The notes beneath the pieces are model-generated. The model did no database searches. It was not told the DNA's origin and saw nothing but the letters and a program-made list of their open reading frames with translations. The position numbers and the translations under genes were made by a program. Shown here piece after piece: positions 30,325-39,503 of a DNA stretch of 64,000 bases (the first letter of the stretch is position 1; the number at the start of each line of letters is the position of its first letter). The DNA comes from Sphaerisporangium melleum (lineage in GTDB: Bacteria; Actinomycetota; Actinomycetes; Streptosporangiales; Streptosporangiaceae): contig NZ_BMNT01000040.1 of assembly GCF_014646695.1 (NCBI RefSeq), positions 26,639 to 90,638 of the forward strand, written 5' to 3'.

Positions 30325-31030
30325 AGTCAAGGACATGCACGTCCACTACGGCAAGATCGAGGCGATCAAGGGCATCTCGCTCGAGGTCGCCGAAGGGGAG
30401 ATCGTCACCCTGATCGGCGCCAACGGCGCCGGCAAGACGACGACGCTGAAGACCATCTCGGGTCTGCGCCCGCTGTCGTCGGGTTCTGTCACCTTCGACG
30501 GCAAGGACATCAGCAAGCTCCCCGGGCACAAGCGGGTGCTGGCCGGCATCGGGCAGTCCCCCGAAGGGCGTGGCGTGTTCCCCGGCATGACGGTCACCGA
30601 GAACCTCCTGATGGGCGCCTACACCCGTACGGGCGACTTCTCCAAGGATCTCGATGAGGTCTTCGAGCTGTTCCCCCGGCTGGCCGAGCGCAGGAACCAG
30701 GCGGGCGGCACGATGTCGGGCGGCGAGCAGCAGATGGTCGCCATCGGCCGCGCGCTGATGAGCAAGCCGAAGGTCCTGCTGCTCGACGAGCCGTCGATGG
30801 GCCTGGCTCCCATGCTGGTCGCCCAGATCTTCTCGATCATCAAGGAGATCAACAACCGCGGCACCACCGTGCTGCTGGTCGAGCAGAACGCCCAGCAGGC
30901 GCTCCAGCTCGCCCACCGGGCGTACGTGCTGGAGACCGGGCGGGTGGTTAAGTCGGCGCCGGCCTCGGAGCTGCTGGACGACCCGCAGGTGCGGGAGGCC
31001 TACCTCGGCGGCGAGCTCGGCGCCCACTGA
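30314..31030 (+). CDS. livF: Branched-chain amino-acid ABC importer, ATPase LivF
   Basis: The 238-residue ATPase shows Walker A GANGAGKTTTLK, signature MSGGEQQMVAIGRAL and Walker B VLLLDEPSMGLAP. It starts at the ATG at 30314, inside the end of livG; MLLEVKDMHVHYGKIEAIKG is the usual LivF N-terminus. It ends the operon; a hairpin follows. Confidence 0.97.
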   Translation: MLLEVKDMHVHYGKIEAIKGISLEVAEGEIVTLIGANGAGKTTTLKTISGLRPLSSGSVTFDGKDISKLPGHKRVLAGIGQSPEGRGVFPGMTVTENLLMGAYTRTGDFSKDLDEVFELFPRLAERRNQAGGTMSGGEQQMVAIGRALMSKPKVLLLDEPSMGLAPMLVAQIFSIIKEINNRGTTVLLVEQNAQQALQLAHRAYVLETGRVVKSAPASELLDDPQVREAYLGGELGAH

Positions 31031-31060
31031 GGCACCGCGCGGACGACGTTCGCGGCAAGA

Positions 31061-31089
31061 CGGCCCGGCCGGAGCCTTCGGCCGGGCCG
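31061..31089 (+). terminator. Terminator after the liv operon
   Basis: A perfect 11-bp stem CGGCCCGGCCG / CGGCCGGGCCG with a 7-nt loop lies 30 nt after the livF stop. Confidence 0.75.
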
Positions 31090-31267
31090 CCACCGCGTCG
31101 GGACCTCGCCTGGAGCGAAACCGCGCAGGAAGCCGGCGGGTGCGCAGGCCCGCTCGGACGAGGGCACGATCTGATCCCGGGGCCTCAGGGGCCGGGGGAG
31201 GAGAGTGCTCACGCACCAGCGGCTATCGGCACTGAGTCTGCCCGCACAGCCGACCCGGTGGCTCCCG

Positions 31268-31825
31268 TCAGCGAATGGTGACCTCGACGCCCTTGGACCG
31301 GCCGATGACGCCGAGTGGCGGGTCGCCGAAGAAGCGCATCTTGGTGATCTTCACGTCCTTGGGCACGTCGAACCACAGGTCGAACTCCATGCGCACGAAG
31401 CTGCCGACCTGCAGCTCGAACGGCTGGCGTTTGGTGGTCTGGGCGGCGAGGTCGACATGGAAGGTGCGCCCGTCGGAGGCGACCGCGAGCTGCTCTTTGG
31501 CATCGAACTTCTGGTTGCTGCGGTCGATGCTCTCGATGAGGACGCGGACCCGGACGTACTGCCCCTTGGCCGGCCATTCGGCGTGGCTGCCCACCAGGCT
31601 GGGCATGCCATCGCGGAACGCCAGGACCCGGAAGCGCATCAGGCCGTCCGTCACCAGCGGCGCCTTGATCACCGTCTCGTCCGGCCGCGCGGTCTGCGGG
31701 GGGACCAGATAGGTCGCCGAAGGGCTCGGCGAAGGCGTGCCGGGGCTCCCGGCAGCGCTGGAGCAGCCGGACAGGGTCAGTGATGCGATGAGCGTCAAGC
31801 CCACCGGGAGGAGAGGCGCCCGCAC
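31268..31825 (-). CDS. Lipoprotein with an immunoglobulin-like (DUF4352-type) domain
   Basis: The 185-residue protein has a lipoprotein signal peptide (LLPVGLTLIASLTLSGCSS, lipobox LSGC), a Ser/Pro-rich linker and a beta-rich domain. YVRVRVLIESIDRSNQKFD, DLAAQTT and RMEFDLWFDVPKDVKI resemble DUF4352/telokin-like external domains. It is anchored to the outer face of the membrane; its ligand is unknown. The GTG start lies inside one arm of an 11-bp inverted repeat shared with the divergent importer operon. Confidence 0.8.
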   Translation of the reverse strand: MRAPLLPVGLTLIASLTLSGCSSAAGSPGTPSPSPSATYLVPPQTARPDETVIKAPLVTDGLMRFRVLAFRDGMPSLVGSHAEWPAKGQYVRVRVLIESIDRSNQKFDAKEQLAVASDGRTFHVDLAAQTTKRQPFELQVGSFVRMEFDLWFDVPKDVKITKMRFFGDPPLGVIGRSKGVEVTIR

Positions 31826-31888
31826 GATCGCACACTAACGGCCCGCGGCGCTCGGAGCGCCAGGTCGGGGCAGGTGTTGTGCGATCGT
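31824..31888. promoter_or_regulatory. Inverted repeat in the lipoprotein/importer divergent promoter
   Basis: The arms ACGATCGCACA (31824-31834) and TGTGCGATCGT (31878-31888) are perfectly complementary over 11 bp, 43 bp apart. The left arm covers the lipoprotein start codon. The symmetry suggests paired binding sites of one regulator or a looped operator. Confidence 0.45.
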
Positions 31889-31945
31889 TTCTTTCCGGTA
31901 ATACCCCTGGTGACCAGGTGCGGGACCATGGCCAGGGTTACGGTA

Positions 31946-31958
31946 AGTTAACTTAACT
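31946..31958. promoter_or_regulatory. Palindrome in the polar amino-acid importer promoter
   Basis: AGTTAA-C-TTAACT is a perfect 13-bp palindrome in an AT-rich stretch just upstream of a TATAGC box (31965-31970), 29 bp before the first importer gene. Its position, overlapping or adjoining the core promoter, fits a repressor operator. Confidence 0.5.
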
Positions 31959-31986
31959 CCGACATATAGCTAAAGAGGAGGACGTT

Positions 31987-32850
31987 GTGGTCTTTTGGTC
32001 CAAGCGTCGCCGTGTGCCAGTAATCGGGGCGCTCGTCGTGAGCGCCGCATGCCTTCTCTCCGCCTGCGGCGGCGGATCGGACACCGGTGCGACCACTTCG
32101 AGTGCGCCGGCCGCCACCGGCTCGGCGGCCTCCGAGATCAAGCTGATCAGCCCCGGCAAGCTGACCACGTGCACGAACCTGCCGTACGAGCCCTTCCAGT
32201 TCAAGGAAGGCGACAAGGTGGTCGGCTTCGACGTCGACATCGTGGACCTGGTCGCCAAGAAGCTCGGGGTGACCCAGGACATCGTGGACATCGACTTCGC
32301 CGTGATCAAGAGCGGTGCCGCGATGAACGCCGGCAAGTGCGACGTGGCGGCGGCGGGCATGACGATCACCGACGAGCGCAAGCAGAACATCCTGTTCTCC
32401 GACCCCTACTTCGACGCCACCCAGGCGCTGCTCGCCAAGAAGGGCACCGGCGCCAAGAGCCTGGAGGACGTCAAGGCCAAGGGCCTCAAGCTCGGCGCGC
32501 AGGCGTCCACGACCGGCCTGGACTTCGCCAAGGGCAAGGGCCTCAACCCCACCGAGTTCGCCGACTCGCCCAAGGAGCTGCTGGGCCTGCAGTCCGGCCA
32601 GGCCGACGTCATCATCCAGGACCTCCCGGTCGTGCTCACCTGGCTGAAGAAGCCCGAGATCGCCGACAAGTTCGAGCTGATCGCGAGCCTGGACACCGGC
32701 GAGCAGTACGGCATCGGCATGAAGAAGGGCAACGACGCCCTGGCCAAGGTGGTCAACGAGGAGATCGCCAAGGCCAAGTCGGACGGCACCTACGAGCAGA
32801 TCTTCGTCAAGTGGTTCGGTAAGAAGCCCGGCGAGCTCGGAGCCTCCTGA
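31987..32850 (+). CDS. Polar amino-acid ABC importer, substrate-binding lipoprotein
   Basis: The 287-residue family-3 solute-binding protein has a lipoprotein signal peptide ([18 protein letters not shown], lipobox LSAC). Family-3 features: [36 protein letters not shown] and LGAQASTTG. The GTG start follows aaagaggagg. The ligand is probably glutamine, glutamate or another polar amino acid; it cannot be narrowed from sequence alone. Permease and ATPase genes follow in the same operon. Confidence 0.93.
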   Translation: MVFWSKRRRVPVIGALVVSAACLLSACGGGSDTGATTSSAPAATGSAASEIKLISPGKLTTCTNLPYEPFQFKEGDKVVGFDVDIVDLVAKKLGVTQDIVDIDFAVIKSGAAMNAGKCDVAAAGMTITDERKQNILFSDPYFDATQALLAKKGTGAKSLEDVKAKGLKLGAQASTTGLDFAKGKGLNPTEFADSPKELLGLQSGQADVIIQDLPVVLTWLKKPEIADKFELIASLDTGEQYGIGMKKGNDALAKVVNEEIAKAKSDGTYEQIFVKWFGKKPGELGAS

Positions 32851-32855
32851 TCCGC

Positions 32856-33707
32856 ATGACCGGTCACTCCATGACGGCCGAGCCGGCCGGACCCGCCGGG
32901 CGCGCGCCCGGCGGGTCCCGGCTCAGCCCGCGAAAAAGGCAGCGCATCAGCCGCGCCGTCCAGTACGTCGTGCTGGCCGCCGCGGTGGTCGCGGTCGCCC
33001 TCCTGGTCAACTGGCAGGGGCTCGCCCTGAACTTCGCCAAGATGGACGTGGCGGTCAAGGCGTTCCCCGAGGTGTTCACGGTCGCCCTCAGGAACACCAT
33101 CATCTACACCGTCGGCGGCTTCGTCTTCGGCTCGATCGGTGGCCTGCTGCTCGCGCTGATGCGGCTGTCCTCGGTACGCCCGTACCGCTGGATCGCCGTG
33201 GTCTACATCGAGATCTTCCGCGGTCTGCCGGCGCTGCTCATCTTCCTGTTCATCCTGTTCCTGCCGCTCGCGCTGCCCGGCTTCTGGCTGCCCGGCGGCA
33301 CCTACGGCCTCGGCATCCTCGGCCTGACCATCGTCAGCTCCGCGTACATGGCCGAGACGCTGCGGGCCGGCTTGCAGGCCGTTCCCAAGGGACAGATGGA
33401 GGCGGCGCGCTCGCTCGGCATGTCGCACGCGCGGGCGATGATCTCGGTGATCATCCCGCAGGCCATCCGCATCGTGATCCCGCCGACGACCAACCAGTTC
33501 GTCGCCCTGCTCAAGGACTCCTCGCTGGTGCTGTTCCTCGGCGTGAGCGGCGAGTACGTCGAGCTGACCAAGTTCGGCAACGACCTGGCGTCCGAGACGG
33601 CCAACGCCACCCCCATCATGGTGGTGGGCCTGACGTACCTGCTGGTCACGATCCCGCTGGGCTATCTCGCGAGCCGCCTGGAGCGGCGTCAGGCGAAGGG
33701 ACGGTGA
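32856..33707 (+). CDS. Polar amino-acid ABC importer, permease
   Basis: The 283-residue HisM/GlnP-type permease has a charged N-terminus and about five membrane helices. The permease motif is present ([20 protein letters not shown]), as is [17 protein letters not shown] sequence ([17 protein letters not shown]). A second ATG lies five codons into the frame. Its stop overlaps the ATPase start by 4 nt. With only one permease gene, it probably forms a homodimer. Confidence 0.94.
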   Translation: MTGHSMTAEPAGPAGRAPGGSRLSPRKRQRISRAVQYVVLAAAVVAVALLVNWQGLALNFAKMDVAVKAFPEVFTVALRNTIIYTVGGFVFGSIGGLLLALMRLSSVRPYRWIAVVYIEIFRGLPALLIFLFILFLPLALPGFWLPGGTYGLGILGLTIVSSAYMAETLRAGLQAVPKGQMEAARSLGMSHARAMISVIIPQAIRIVIPPTTNQFVALLKDSSLVLFLGVSGEYVELTKFGNDLASETANATPIMVVGLTYLLVTIPLGYLASRLERRQAKGR

Positions 33708-34537
33708 CCGCGATGCCGCACGCGGTCGAGATCACGGACCTGCACAAGCACTTCGGCGAGCTGGAGGTCCTCAAGGGCATCGACTTCACCGTGGACGAGG
33801 GCCAGGTCGTCTGCGTCATCGGCCCGTCCGGTTCGGGCAAGTCGACCCTGCTGAGGTGCGTCAACCTGCTCGAACAGCCCACCAAGGGCACGGTGCGGGT
33901 GAACGGCGTCGAGCTGACCGATCCCGACGTCGACATCGACGCGGCCCGGCGCAGGCTCGGCATGGTGTTCCAGTCGTTCAACCTGTTCCCGCACCTGACC
34001 GTCCTCGCCAACGTCATGATCGCCCAGCGGCGGGTGCTCAGGCGCGGCAAGGCCGAGGCCGAGCGGGTGGCCCGGGAGAACCTCGCCAAGGTCGGCGTCG
34101 GCGACAAGTGCGACGCCTACCCGCCGCAACTGTCCGGTGGCCAGCAGCAGCGGGTGGCGATCGCCCGGGCCCTGGCCATGGACCCCGACCTGATGCTGTT
34201 CGACGAGCCGACCTCCGCGCTGGACCCCGAGCTGGTCGGCGACGTGCTGTCGGTGATGCGCGACCTGGCGCGCGACGGCATGACCATGCTGATCGTCACG
34301 CACGAGATGAGCTTCGCGCGGGAGGTCGCCGACCGCGTGGTGTTCATGGACGGCGGCGTGGTCGTGGAGGAGGGTCCGCCGGAGCAGGTGATCGGCGCGC
34401 CCCGGCACGAACGCACGCGGACCTTCCTCAAGCGGGTGCTCGACCCGACGCACGCGAGCGATGACACCGCGGACTCCGCGAGCTCCGCGACCTCCGCGGA
34501 CGCGGACTCCGAGGGGACGCAGGCCCAGGCCCGCTGA
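33704..34537 (+). CDS. Polar amino-acid ABC importer, ATP-binding protein
   Basis: The 277-residue GlnQ/HisP-type ATPase shows Walker [13 protein letters not shown], signature [15 protein letters not shown], Walker [14 protein letters not shown] and H-loop [12 protein letters not shown]. About 30 extra C-terminal residues rich in Ser, Ala and Asp are atypical and probably disordered. The GTG start overlaps the permease stop; an in-frame ATG lies three codons later. Confidence 0.96.
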   Translation: MTAMPHAVEITDLHKHFGELEVLKGIDFTVDEGQVVCVIGPSGSGKSTLLRCVNLLEQPTKGTVRVNGVELTDPDVDIDAARRRLGMVFQSFNLFPHLTVLANVMIAQRRVLRRGKAEAERVARENLAKVGVGDKCDAYPPQLSGGQQQRVAIARALAMDPDLMLFDEPTSALDPELVGDVLSVMRDLARDGMTMLIVTHEMSFAREVADRVVFMDGGVVVEEGPPEQVIGAPRHERTRTFLKRVLDPTHASDDTADSASSATSADADSEGTQAQAR

Positions 34538-34542
34538 CGACC

Positions 34543-34578
34543 GCGGGGCCGGACGACCTCCGTCTCGGACGGCCCCGC
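34543..34578 (+). terminator. Terminator after the polar amino-acid importer
   Basis: The stem GCGGGGCCG / CGGCCCCGC, with a smaller GACG/CGTC pairing inside, starts 6 nt after the stop codon. Confidence 0.65.
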
Positions 34579-34654
34579 ACCGGCCTCGCGCGACTCCGCG
34601 GCGGGGCCCGCCGCCGCGGCCCGGAGGCGGCGTCCGCCGGCTCTGGACGGCAAG

Positions 34655-34731
34655 GAGCCCGCGGGTGGTCTTTGGGGCCATGTAGGGCTTCCCCGGCCGC
34701 ACACGTTGTCTACTCGACCACCCACGGGCTC
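34655..34731 (-). ncRNA. Candidate structured RNA or 3' element (77 nt)
   Basis: Arms at 34655-34670 and 34716-34731 (GAGCCCGCGGGTGGTC and GACCACCCACGGGCTC) pair over 16 bp with one non-Watson-Crick position and enclose 45 nt. Read on the minus strand that position is a G-U wobble; on the plus strand it is a C-A mismatch, which favours the minus strand. The enclosed part can form an inner GGGG/CCCC stem. It lies about 85 nt beyond the stop of the minus-strand thioesterase gene, so it may be a large terminator or a processed small RNA. Confidence 0.4.
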
Positions 34732-34815
34732 TGGCGTCACAACGCTAGCGAGCGATGAGGCTCCCGTGCAAAGAGACGGCCAAAACGTATCCTCGGGGCC
34801 GCCGGGGAAAACGCG

Positions 34816-35262
34816 TCAGGAGTGGGGCGGAACGTCAGGGCGGTCGCGAAGCATGCAGGTGAGGCGGGATGTGCACACCCGGCGGCCCTGCTCGTCGCTG
34901 ATCTCGATGTCATAGGTCGCGATCGAGCGGCCGCCGTGCAGCAGGGTCGCCACACCGGTGACGTACCCCGAGGTCGCCGACCGGTGGTGGGTGGCGTTGA
35001 TCTCGACGCCGACGGCGATGCGCCCCGGACCGGCGTGGACGGCGGCGCCGGTGGAGCCGATGGTCTCGGCCAGCACGCAGGAGGCCCCGCCGTGCAGCAG
35101 GCCGTAGGGCTGGGTGTTGCCCTCGACGGGCATGCGGGCCACGACGCGACCGGCCTTGACCTCCAGGAACTCGATGCCCATCGTGGCGAGGAGCCCGCTC
35201 TTCTGGTCGGCGCCGTACAGCGCGTCCAGACGTGCCTGGTCCTCCGGGGTCAGCATGGTCAA
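34816..35262 (-). CDS. PaaI-family hotdog thioesterase
   Basis: The 148-residue single-hotdog thioesterase hydrolyses acyl- or aryl-CoA. Motifs: QPYGLLHGGASCVLAETIGS (catalytic region), GVEINATHHRSAT and VTGVATLLHGGRSIATYDIEI. Start choice: ggagg lies 7 nt before TTG (35262) but 13 nt before the ATG (35256), so TTG is preferred. It is divergent from polA. The physiological CoA ester is unknown. Confidence 0.9.
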   Translation of the reverse strand: MTMLTPEDQARLDALYGADQKSGLLATMGIEFLEVKAGRVVARMPVEGNTQPYGLLHGGASCVLAETIGSTGAAVHAGPGRIAVGVEINATHHRSATSGYVTGVATLLHGGRSIATYDIEISDEQGRRVCTSRLTCMLRDRPDVPPHS

Positions 35263-35324
35263 GGAGATGCCTCCACTTGCACACGGGGCCGTGTTCTGTC
35301 GTACATGGAGACTAGGCTGCACGT

Positions 35325-38027
35325 GTGCCGAAGAAGGAACCGACCCCCGCCCGCCCCCGTCTGCTCCTGCTGGACGGGCACTCCCTGGCGTACCGCGCGT
35401 TCTACGCGTTGAAGGACGCGAACCTCATGACGACCGAGGGCCAGCACACCGAGGCGGTGTACGGCTTCACGTCCATGCTGATCAACGTCCTGCGCGACGA
35501 GCGGCCGAGCCACGTCGTGGTCTGCTTCGACCGGTCCGAGCCCACCTTCCGGCACGAGGCGTACGAACACTACAAGGCCAACCGCGCGGAGACGCCCGAC
35601 GACTTCCGCGGCCAGGTCAGCCTGATCTTCGAGGTGCTCGACGCCCTGCGCATCCCCCGGCTGTCGCTCGCCGGGTATGAGGCCGACGACCTGATCGCCA
35701 CGCTCGCCCACCAGGCCGCCGAGCGCGACATGGACGTCCTGATCGTCACCGGTGACCGCGACGCGCTCCAGCTCGTCAACGACCGGGTCACCCTGCTGAT
35801 GACCCGCCGCGGCATCAGCGACATGACCCGCTTCACCCCCGATGCCGTTGTCGAGAAGTACGGCCTGACCCCCGTGCAATATCCCGACTTCGCGGCGCTG
35901 CGCGGCGATCCGAGCGACAACCTGCCGAGCATTCCCGGCGTGGGCGAGAAGACCGCGGCCAAGTGGGTCAAGGAGTACGGCTCGCTCACCGAGCTGGTCG
36001 ATCGCGTCGACGAGGTCAAGGGCAAGGTCGGCGACAAGCTCCGCGAGCACCTCGGCCAGGTCGTGCACAACCGCCAGCTCACCGAGCTGCGGCGCGACGT
36101 CCCGCTCGACGCCGACGTGACCGATCTCAAGATGGGCGTCTGGGACCGCGACGAGATCCACAAGCTGTTCGACACCCTGCAGTTCCGTGTGCTGCGTGAC
36201 CGGCTCTACCAGAGCATCGGCGCCGCCGAGCCGGAGGCCGACTCCGGGTTCGAGGTCGAGGTCACCGCGCTCGGCCCCGACGAGGTCGAGGCGTGGCTCG
36301 CCGCCATGCCCGAGGGCCGGGCCGGGCTGGCCGTCAAGGGCTCCTACGGCAGGGGCACGGGCACGATCGAGAGCCTGGCGATCGCGGTGCCCGCCGGCGG
36401 CGAGGGGCGGCGCCGCGCGGCGCACCTCGACCTGACCGGGCTCACCCAGGCCGACGAGAACGCCCTGCGCCACTGGCTGGCCGACGAGTCCCGGCAAAAG
36501 GCCGTGCACGACGCCAAGGGCCCGCTGCTGGCCCTGTGGGCGCACGGGCTCGACCTGCGCGGGCTCACCTGTGACACGGCCCTGGCGGCCTATCTGGCGA
36601 TGCCGGGGCAGCGCTCTTTCCCGCTCGACGACCTCGTGCTGCGCTATCTCCACCGCGAGCTGCGCGCCGAGGCCGACAACGGCGGCCAGGCGGCCCTGTT
36701 CGACGACCCGGCCGACAACGCCGGCGAAGACCTCGCCGTCCGGGCGCAGGCCGTGCTCGAGCTCGCCGACGCGCTGGAGGCCCACCTGGAGCCGCGCGGC
36801 GGCGCCCGGCTGATGCGCGAGGTCGAGCTGCCGCTGGTGCGGGTGCTCGCCGAGCTGGAGCGGGCGGGCATCGCGGCCGACCGCGACTACTTCACGGGGC
36901 TGGAGGCCGAGTTCGGCGCGGCGGTCAAGCAGGCCGTCGAGGAGGCCCACCGGGTGGTCGGCGAGCAGTTCAACCTGGGGTCGCCCAAGCAGCTCCAGGA
37001 GATCCTGTTCGTCAAGCTCGGCCTGCCCAAGACCAAGAAGATCAAGACCGGTTACACCACCGACGCCGACGCGCTCGCCACGCTGGCCACCCAGACCGAC
37101 AACGAGCTGCCGACGATCCTGCTGCGCCACCGCGACCAGACCAAGCTGCGCACCACCGTCGAGGGCCTGATCAAGGAGGTCGGCGACGACGGGCGCATCC
37201 ACACCACCTACAACCAGATCATCGCGGCGACCGGCCGGCTGTCGTCGGAGAAGCCCAACCTGCAGAACATCCCGATTCGCACCGCCGAGGGGCGGCGCAT
37301 CCGGCAGGGCTTCGTCGTCGGCGAGGGGTACGAAACGCTGCTCACGGCCGACTACAGCCAGATCGAGCTACGGATCATGGCGCACCTTTCGCAGGACGAG
37401 GCGCTGATCGCGGCCTTCGAGTCCGGGCACGACTTCCACAAGGCCACCGCCGCCCGGGTGTTCGACATCCCGCCCGAGCAGGTGGACGGCGAGCTGCGCG
37501 CCCGCATCAAGGCGATGAACTACGGCCTGGCCTACGGCCTGTCCGACTTCGGGCTGTCCGGCCAGCTCAGCATCCCCGTCGCCGAGGCGCGGGCGCTGAA
37601 GGAGGAGTACTTCCAGGAGTTCGGCGGCGTGCGCGACTACCTGGCGGCGATCGTGGCCCAGGCCCGGCACGACGGCTACACCGAGACCATCCTCGGCCGC
37701 CGCCGTTACCTGCCCGACCTCACCAGCGACAACCGGCAGCGCCGCGAGATGGCCGAGCGCATGGCACTGAACGCCCCCATCCAGGGGTCGGCCGCCGACA
37801 TCATCAAGGTCGCCATGCTCAACGTCCACCGCGCCCTGCACGAGCGCGGGCTGCGGTCGCGCATGCTGCTGCAGGTCCACGACGAGTTGCTGTTCGAGGT
37901 GGCCACGGGCGAGCTCGACGCGCTGCGCGAGCTGGTGGTCACCCAGATGTGCGGCGCCTACGACCTGCGCGTCCCGCTGGACGTCTCGGTCGGCACCGGC
38001 CGCACCTGGCAGGACGCCGGCCACTGA
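35325..38027 (+). CDS. polA: DNA polymerase I
   Basis: The 900-residue enzyme has an N-terminal 5'-3' exonuclease (LLLDGHSLAYRAFYAL, GYEADDLIATLA, GDRDALQLV, GDPSDNLPSIPGVGEKTA), a central region from about 300 to 490 and a family-A polymerase domain (TADYSQIELRIMAHLS, RIKAMNYGLAYGL, LLQVHDELLFEV). In the central 3'-5' exonuclease-like domain the metal-binding DxE is replaced (VKGSYGRG), so proofreading is probably absent, as in other actinobacteria. The GTG start has a TAGGCT box 6 nt upstream and no ribosome site, so initiation is probably leaderless. Confidence 0.98.
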   Translation: MPKKEPTPARPRLLLLDGHSLAYRAFYALKDANLMTTEGQHTEAVYGFTSMLINVLRDERPSHVVVCFDRSEPTFRHEAYEHYKANRAETPDDFRGQVSLIFEVLDALRIPRLSLAGYEADDLIATLAHQAAERDMDVLIVTGDRDALQLVNDRVTLLMTRRGISDMTRFTPDAVVEKYGLTPVQYPDFAALRGDPSDNLPSIPGVGEKTAAKWVKEYGSLTELVDRVDEVKGKVGDKLREHLGQVVHNRQLTELRRDVPLDADVTDLKMGVWDRDEIHKLFDTLQFRVLRDRLYQSIGAAEPEADSGFEVEVTALGPDEVEAWLAAMPEGRAGLAVKGSYGRGTGTIESLAIAVPAGGEGRRRAAHLDLTGLTQADENALRHWLADESRQKAVHDAKGPLLALWAHGLDLRGLTCDTALAAYLAMPGQRSFPLDDLVLRYLHRELRAEADNGGQAALFDDPADNAGEDLAVRAQAVLELADALEAHLEPRGGARLMREVELPLVRVLAELERAGIAADRDYFTGLEAEFGAAVKQAVEEAHRVVGEQFNLGSPKQLQEILFVKLGLPKTKKIKTGYTTDADALATLATQTDNELPTILLRHRDQTKLRTTVEGLIKEVGDDGRIHTTYNQIIAATGRLSSEKPNLQNIPIRTAEGRRIRQGFVVGEGYETLLTADYSQIELRIMAHLSQDEALIAAFESGHDFHKATAARVFDIPPEQVDGELRARIKAMNYGLAYGLSDFGLSGQLSIPVAEARALKEEYFQEFGGVRDYLAAIVAQARHDGYTETILGRRRYLPDLTSDNRQRREMAERMALNAPIQGSAADIIKVAMLNVHRALHERGLRSRMLLQVHDELLFEVATGELDALRELVVTQMCGAYDLRVPLDVSVGTGRTWQDAGH

Positions 38028-38204
38028 GCCCGCCCGGCGGCACGGCAGGAATGCCCGGTCCGCCGGTTTCGCGCCATCGGGGAGAGAGGCTTCGGTTCGG
38101 CCGTAATCTGCGGCACATGTCTGGCGTGTGGCTTGGATCGCCGCGCGGCCGATTGGTCTGGCCTAGGGTGAATGCCGTCCCGTCGCCGACCCAGGAGACC
38201 CCCC

Positions 38205-39281
38205 GTGCGCGCGCCCGGCCTGACCACCGTCCTCGGCATCGTCAACGTCGGTGTGATGATCGTCGCCGCCGTGGCCCTGCTCGTGCTGCCGTTCGGCGGC
38301 GAGGAGCAGGGCGCCCCGCCGGTGGCCCGCTCGACGCCGGTGACCCCTTCGCCGGCGCCCAGCGCGACCGCGTCCCCGGCCACTCCCGAGTCGGCGAGGA
38401 AGGTACGGGCCAACGAGCTCGGCCAGATCCCCGTGATCATGTACCACCGCATCCTGAAGAAGCGCCTGGCCTCGATCGACCGCACCCCGGCGCAGTTGCG
38501 CAAGGAGCTCGAACGGCTCGCCACGCACGGCTACGTGCCGATCACCGCGGCCGAGTTCACGGCGGGCGCGATCGACCTGCCGGCGGGCGCCCACCCGGTC
38601 GTGCTGACCTTCGACGACGGTCATTCCTCGCACTTCGCCTTGGACGCCGCGGGCGTCCCGAAGAAGGACACCGCGGTCGGCGTCATCTACGAGGTGGCCG
38701 CCAGGCACCCGGGGTTCCGGCCGGTCGCGACCTTCTGGGTGAACAAGAACCCGTTCGGGCTGACCCACCGGGACGGCCAGGCCGCGGCGGTGCGCTGGCT
38801 GGTCGACCGGGGGTTCGAGGTGGCCAACCACACCTGGGGCCACCCAGACCTGCGCCGGTTGTCCAAGAAGCGGGTGGTGGAGGCCATCGGGCGCCAGGAG
38901 AGGCTCCTGCGCGGCCTCGGCGCCCCCGACTCGGCCACCTTCGCCCTGCCGTACGGCAGTGTCCCCAAAAAGCGCGCCGCGGCGCGCTCGGGCACCTGGA
39001 AGGACCTTCACTACCGGTTCCGCGCGGTGTTCCTGGCCGGGGCGGAGCCGGCGGTTTCGCCCTACGCGAAGACCTACGATCCTTTTTACATCCCCCGTAT
39101 CCAGTCGAACGGTAAAAAGGGGGAGTGCCGCAAATGGTGCTCCCAGTACTGGCTCCAGTGGCTGGATCGCCACCCGGACCAGCGCTACACCTCGGACGGG
39201 GATCCGACTCACGTCTCCATGCCACGTCGGGTTCAGGGTAAGATCCAGGCAAAGCTCCGCGGGGTGAAGATCGTTTACTAG
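38205..39281 (+). CDS. Polysaccharide deacetylase family protein, membrane-anchored
   Basis: The 358-residue protein has an N-terminal membrane segment (VLGIVNVGVMIVAAVALLVL), a Pro/Ser/Thr linker and a NodB-type carbohydrate esterase domain. Motifs: IPVIMYHRI, LTFDDGHSS (motif 1, Asp-Asp) and VANHTWGHPDL (motif 2, HxxxH). It probably deacetylates cell-wall or capsular glycan outside the cell. The GTG at 38205 has aggag 7 nt upstream; an ATG at 38172 only 2 nt from a TAGGGT box is less likely. The C-terminus holds a basic KGECRKWCSQYW stretch with two cysteines. Confidence 0.9.
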   Translation: MRAPGLTTVLGIVNVGVMIVAAVALLVLPFGGEEQGAPPVARSTPVTPSPAPSATASPATPESARKVRANELGQIPVIMYHRILKKRLASIDRTPAQLRKELERLATHGYVPITAAEFTAGAIDLPAGAHPVVLTFDDGHSSHFALDAAGVPKKDTAVGVIYEVAARHPGFRPVATFWVNKNPFGLTHRDGQAAAVRWLVDRGFEVANHTWGHPDLRRLSKKRVVEAIGRQERLLRGLGAPDSATFALPYGSVPKKRAAARSGTWKDLHYRFRAVFLAGAEPAVSPYAKTYDPFYIPRIQSNGKKGECRKWCSQYWLQWLDRHPDQRYTSDGDPTHVSMPRRVQGKIQAKLRGVKIVY

Positions 39282-39313
39282 GGGCTTGCGGGGTTATGCG
39301 GGTGAGCGCCGGA

Positions 39314-39342
39314 TTGACCACGCCCGCGTACTCTCATATGCT
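39314..39342 (+). promoter_or_regulatory. rpsA promoter
   Basis: TTGACC (39314-39319), a 17-nt spacer and TATGCT (39337-39342) make a good housekeeping-sigma promoter. It predicts a leader of about 155 nt before rpsA, long enough for control by S1 itself. Confidence 0.75.
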
Positions 39343-39503
39343 GATCGCTGCGCTGTGGGCTCGCGTGCGCCTCGGACGGAGCGGGCTCGCGCTCGGTCAC
39401 GTCGACCACCGGTCATCAGACCAAACCTCGGCTTGAGCGATGAAGAGGGCCTGCCGCGCGTCCGCCACATCGACTTCTGTCCGCGTTCGGAGCAATTCCA
39501 CAC

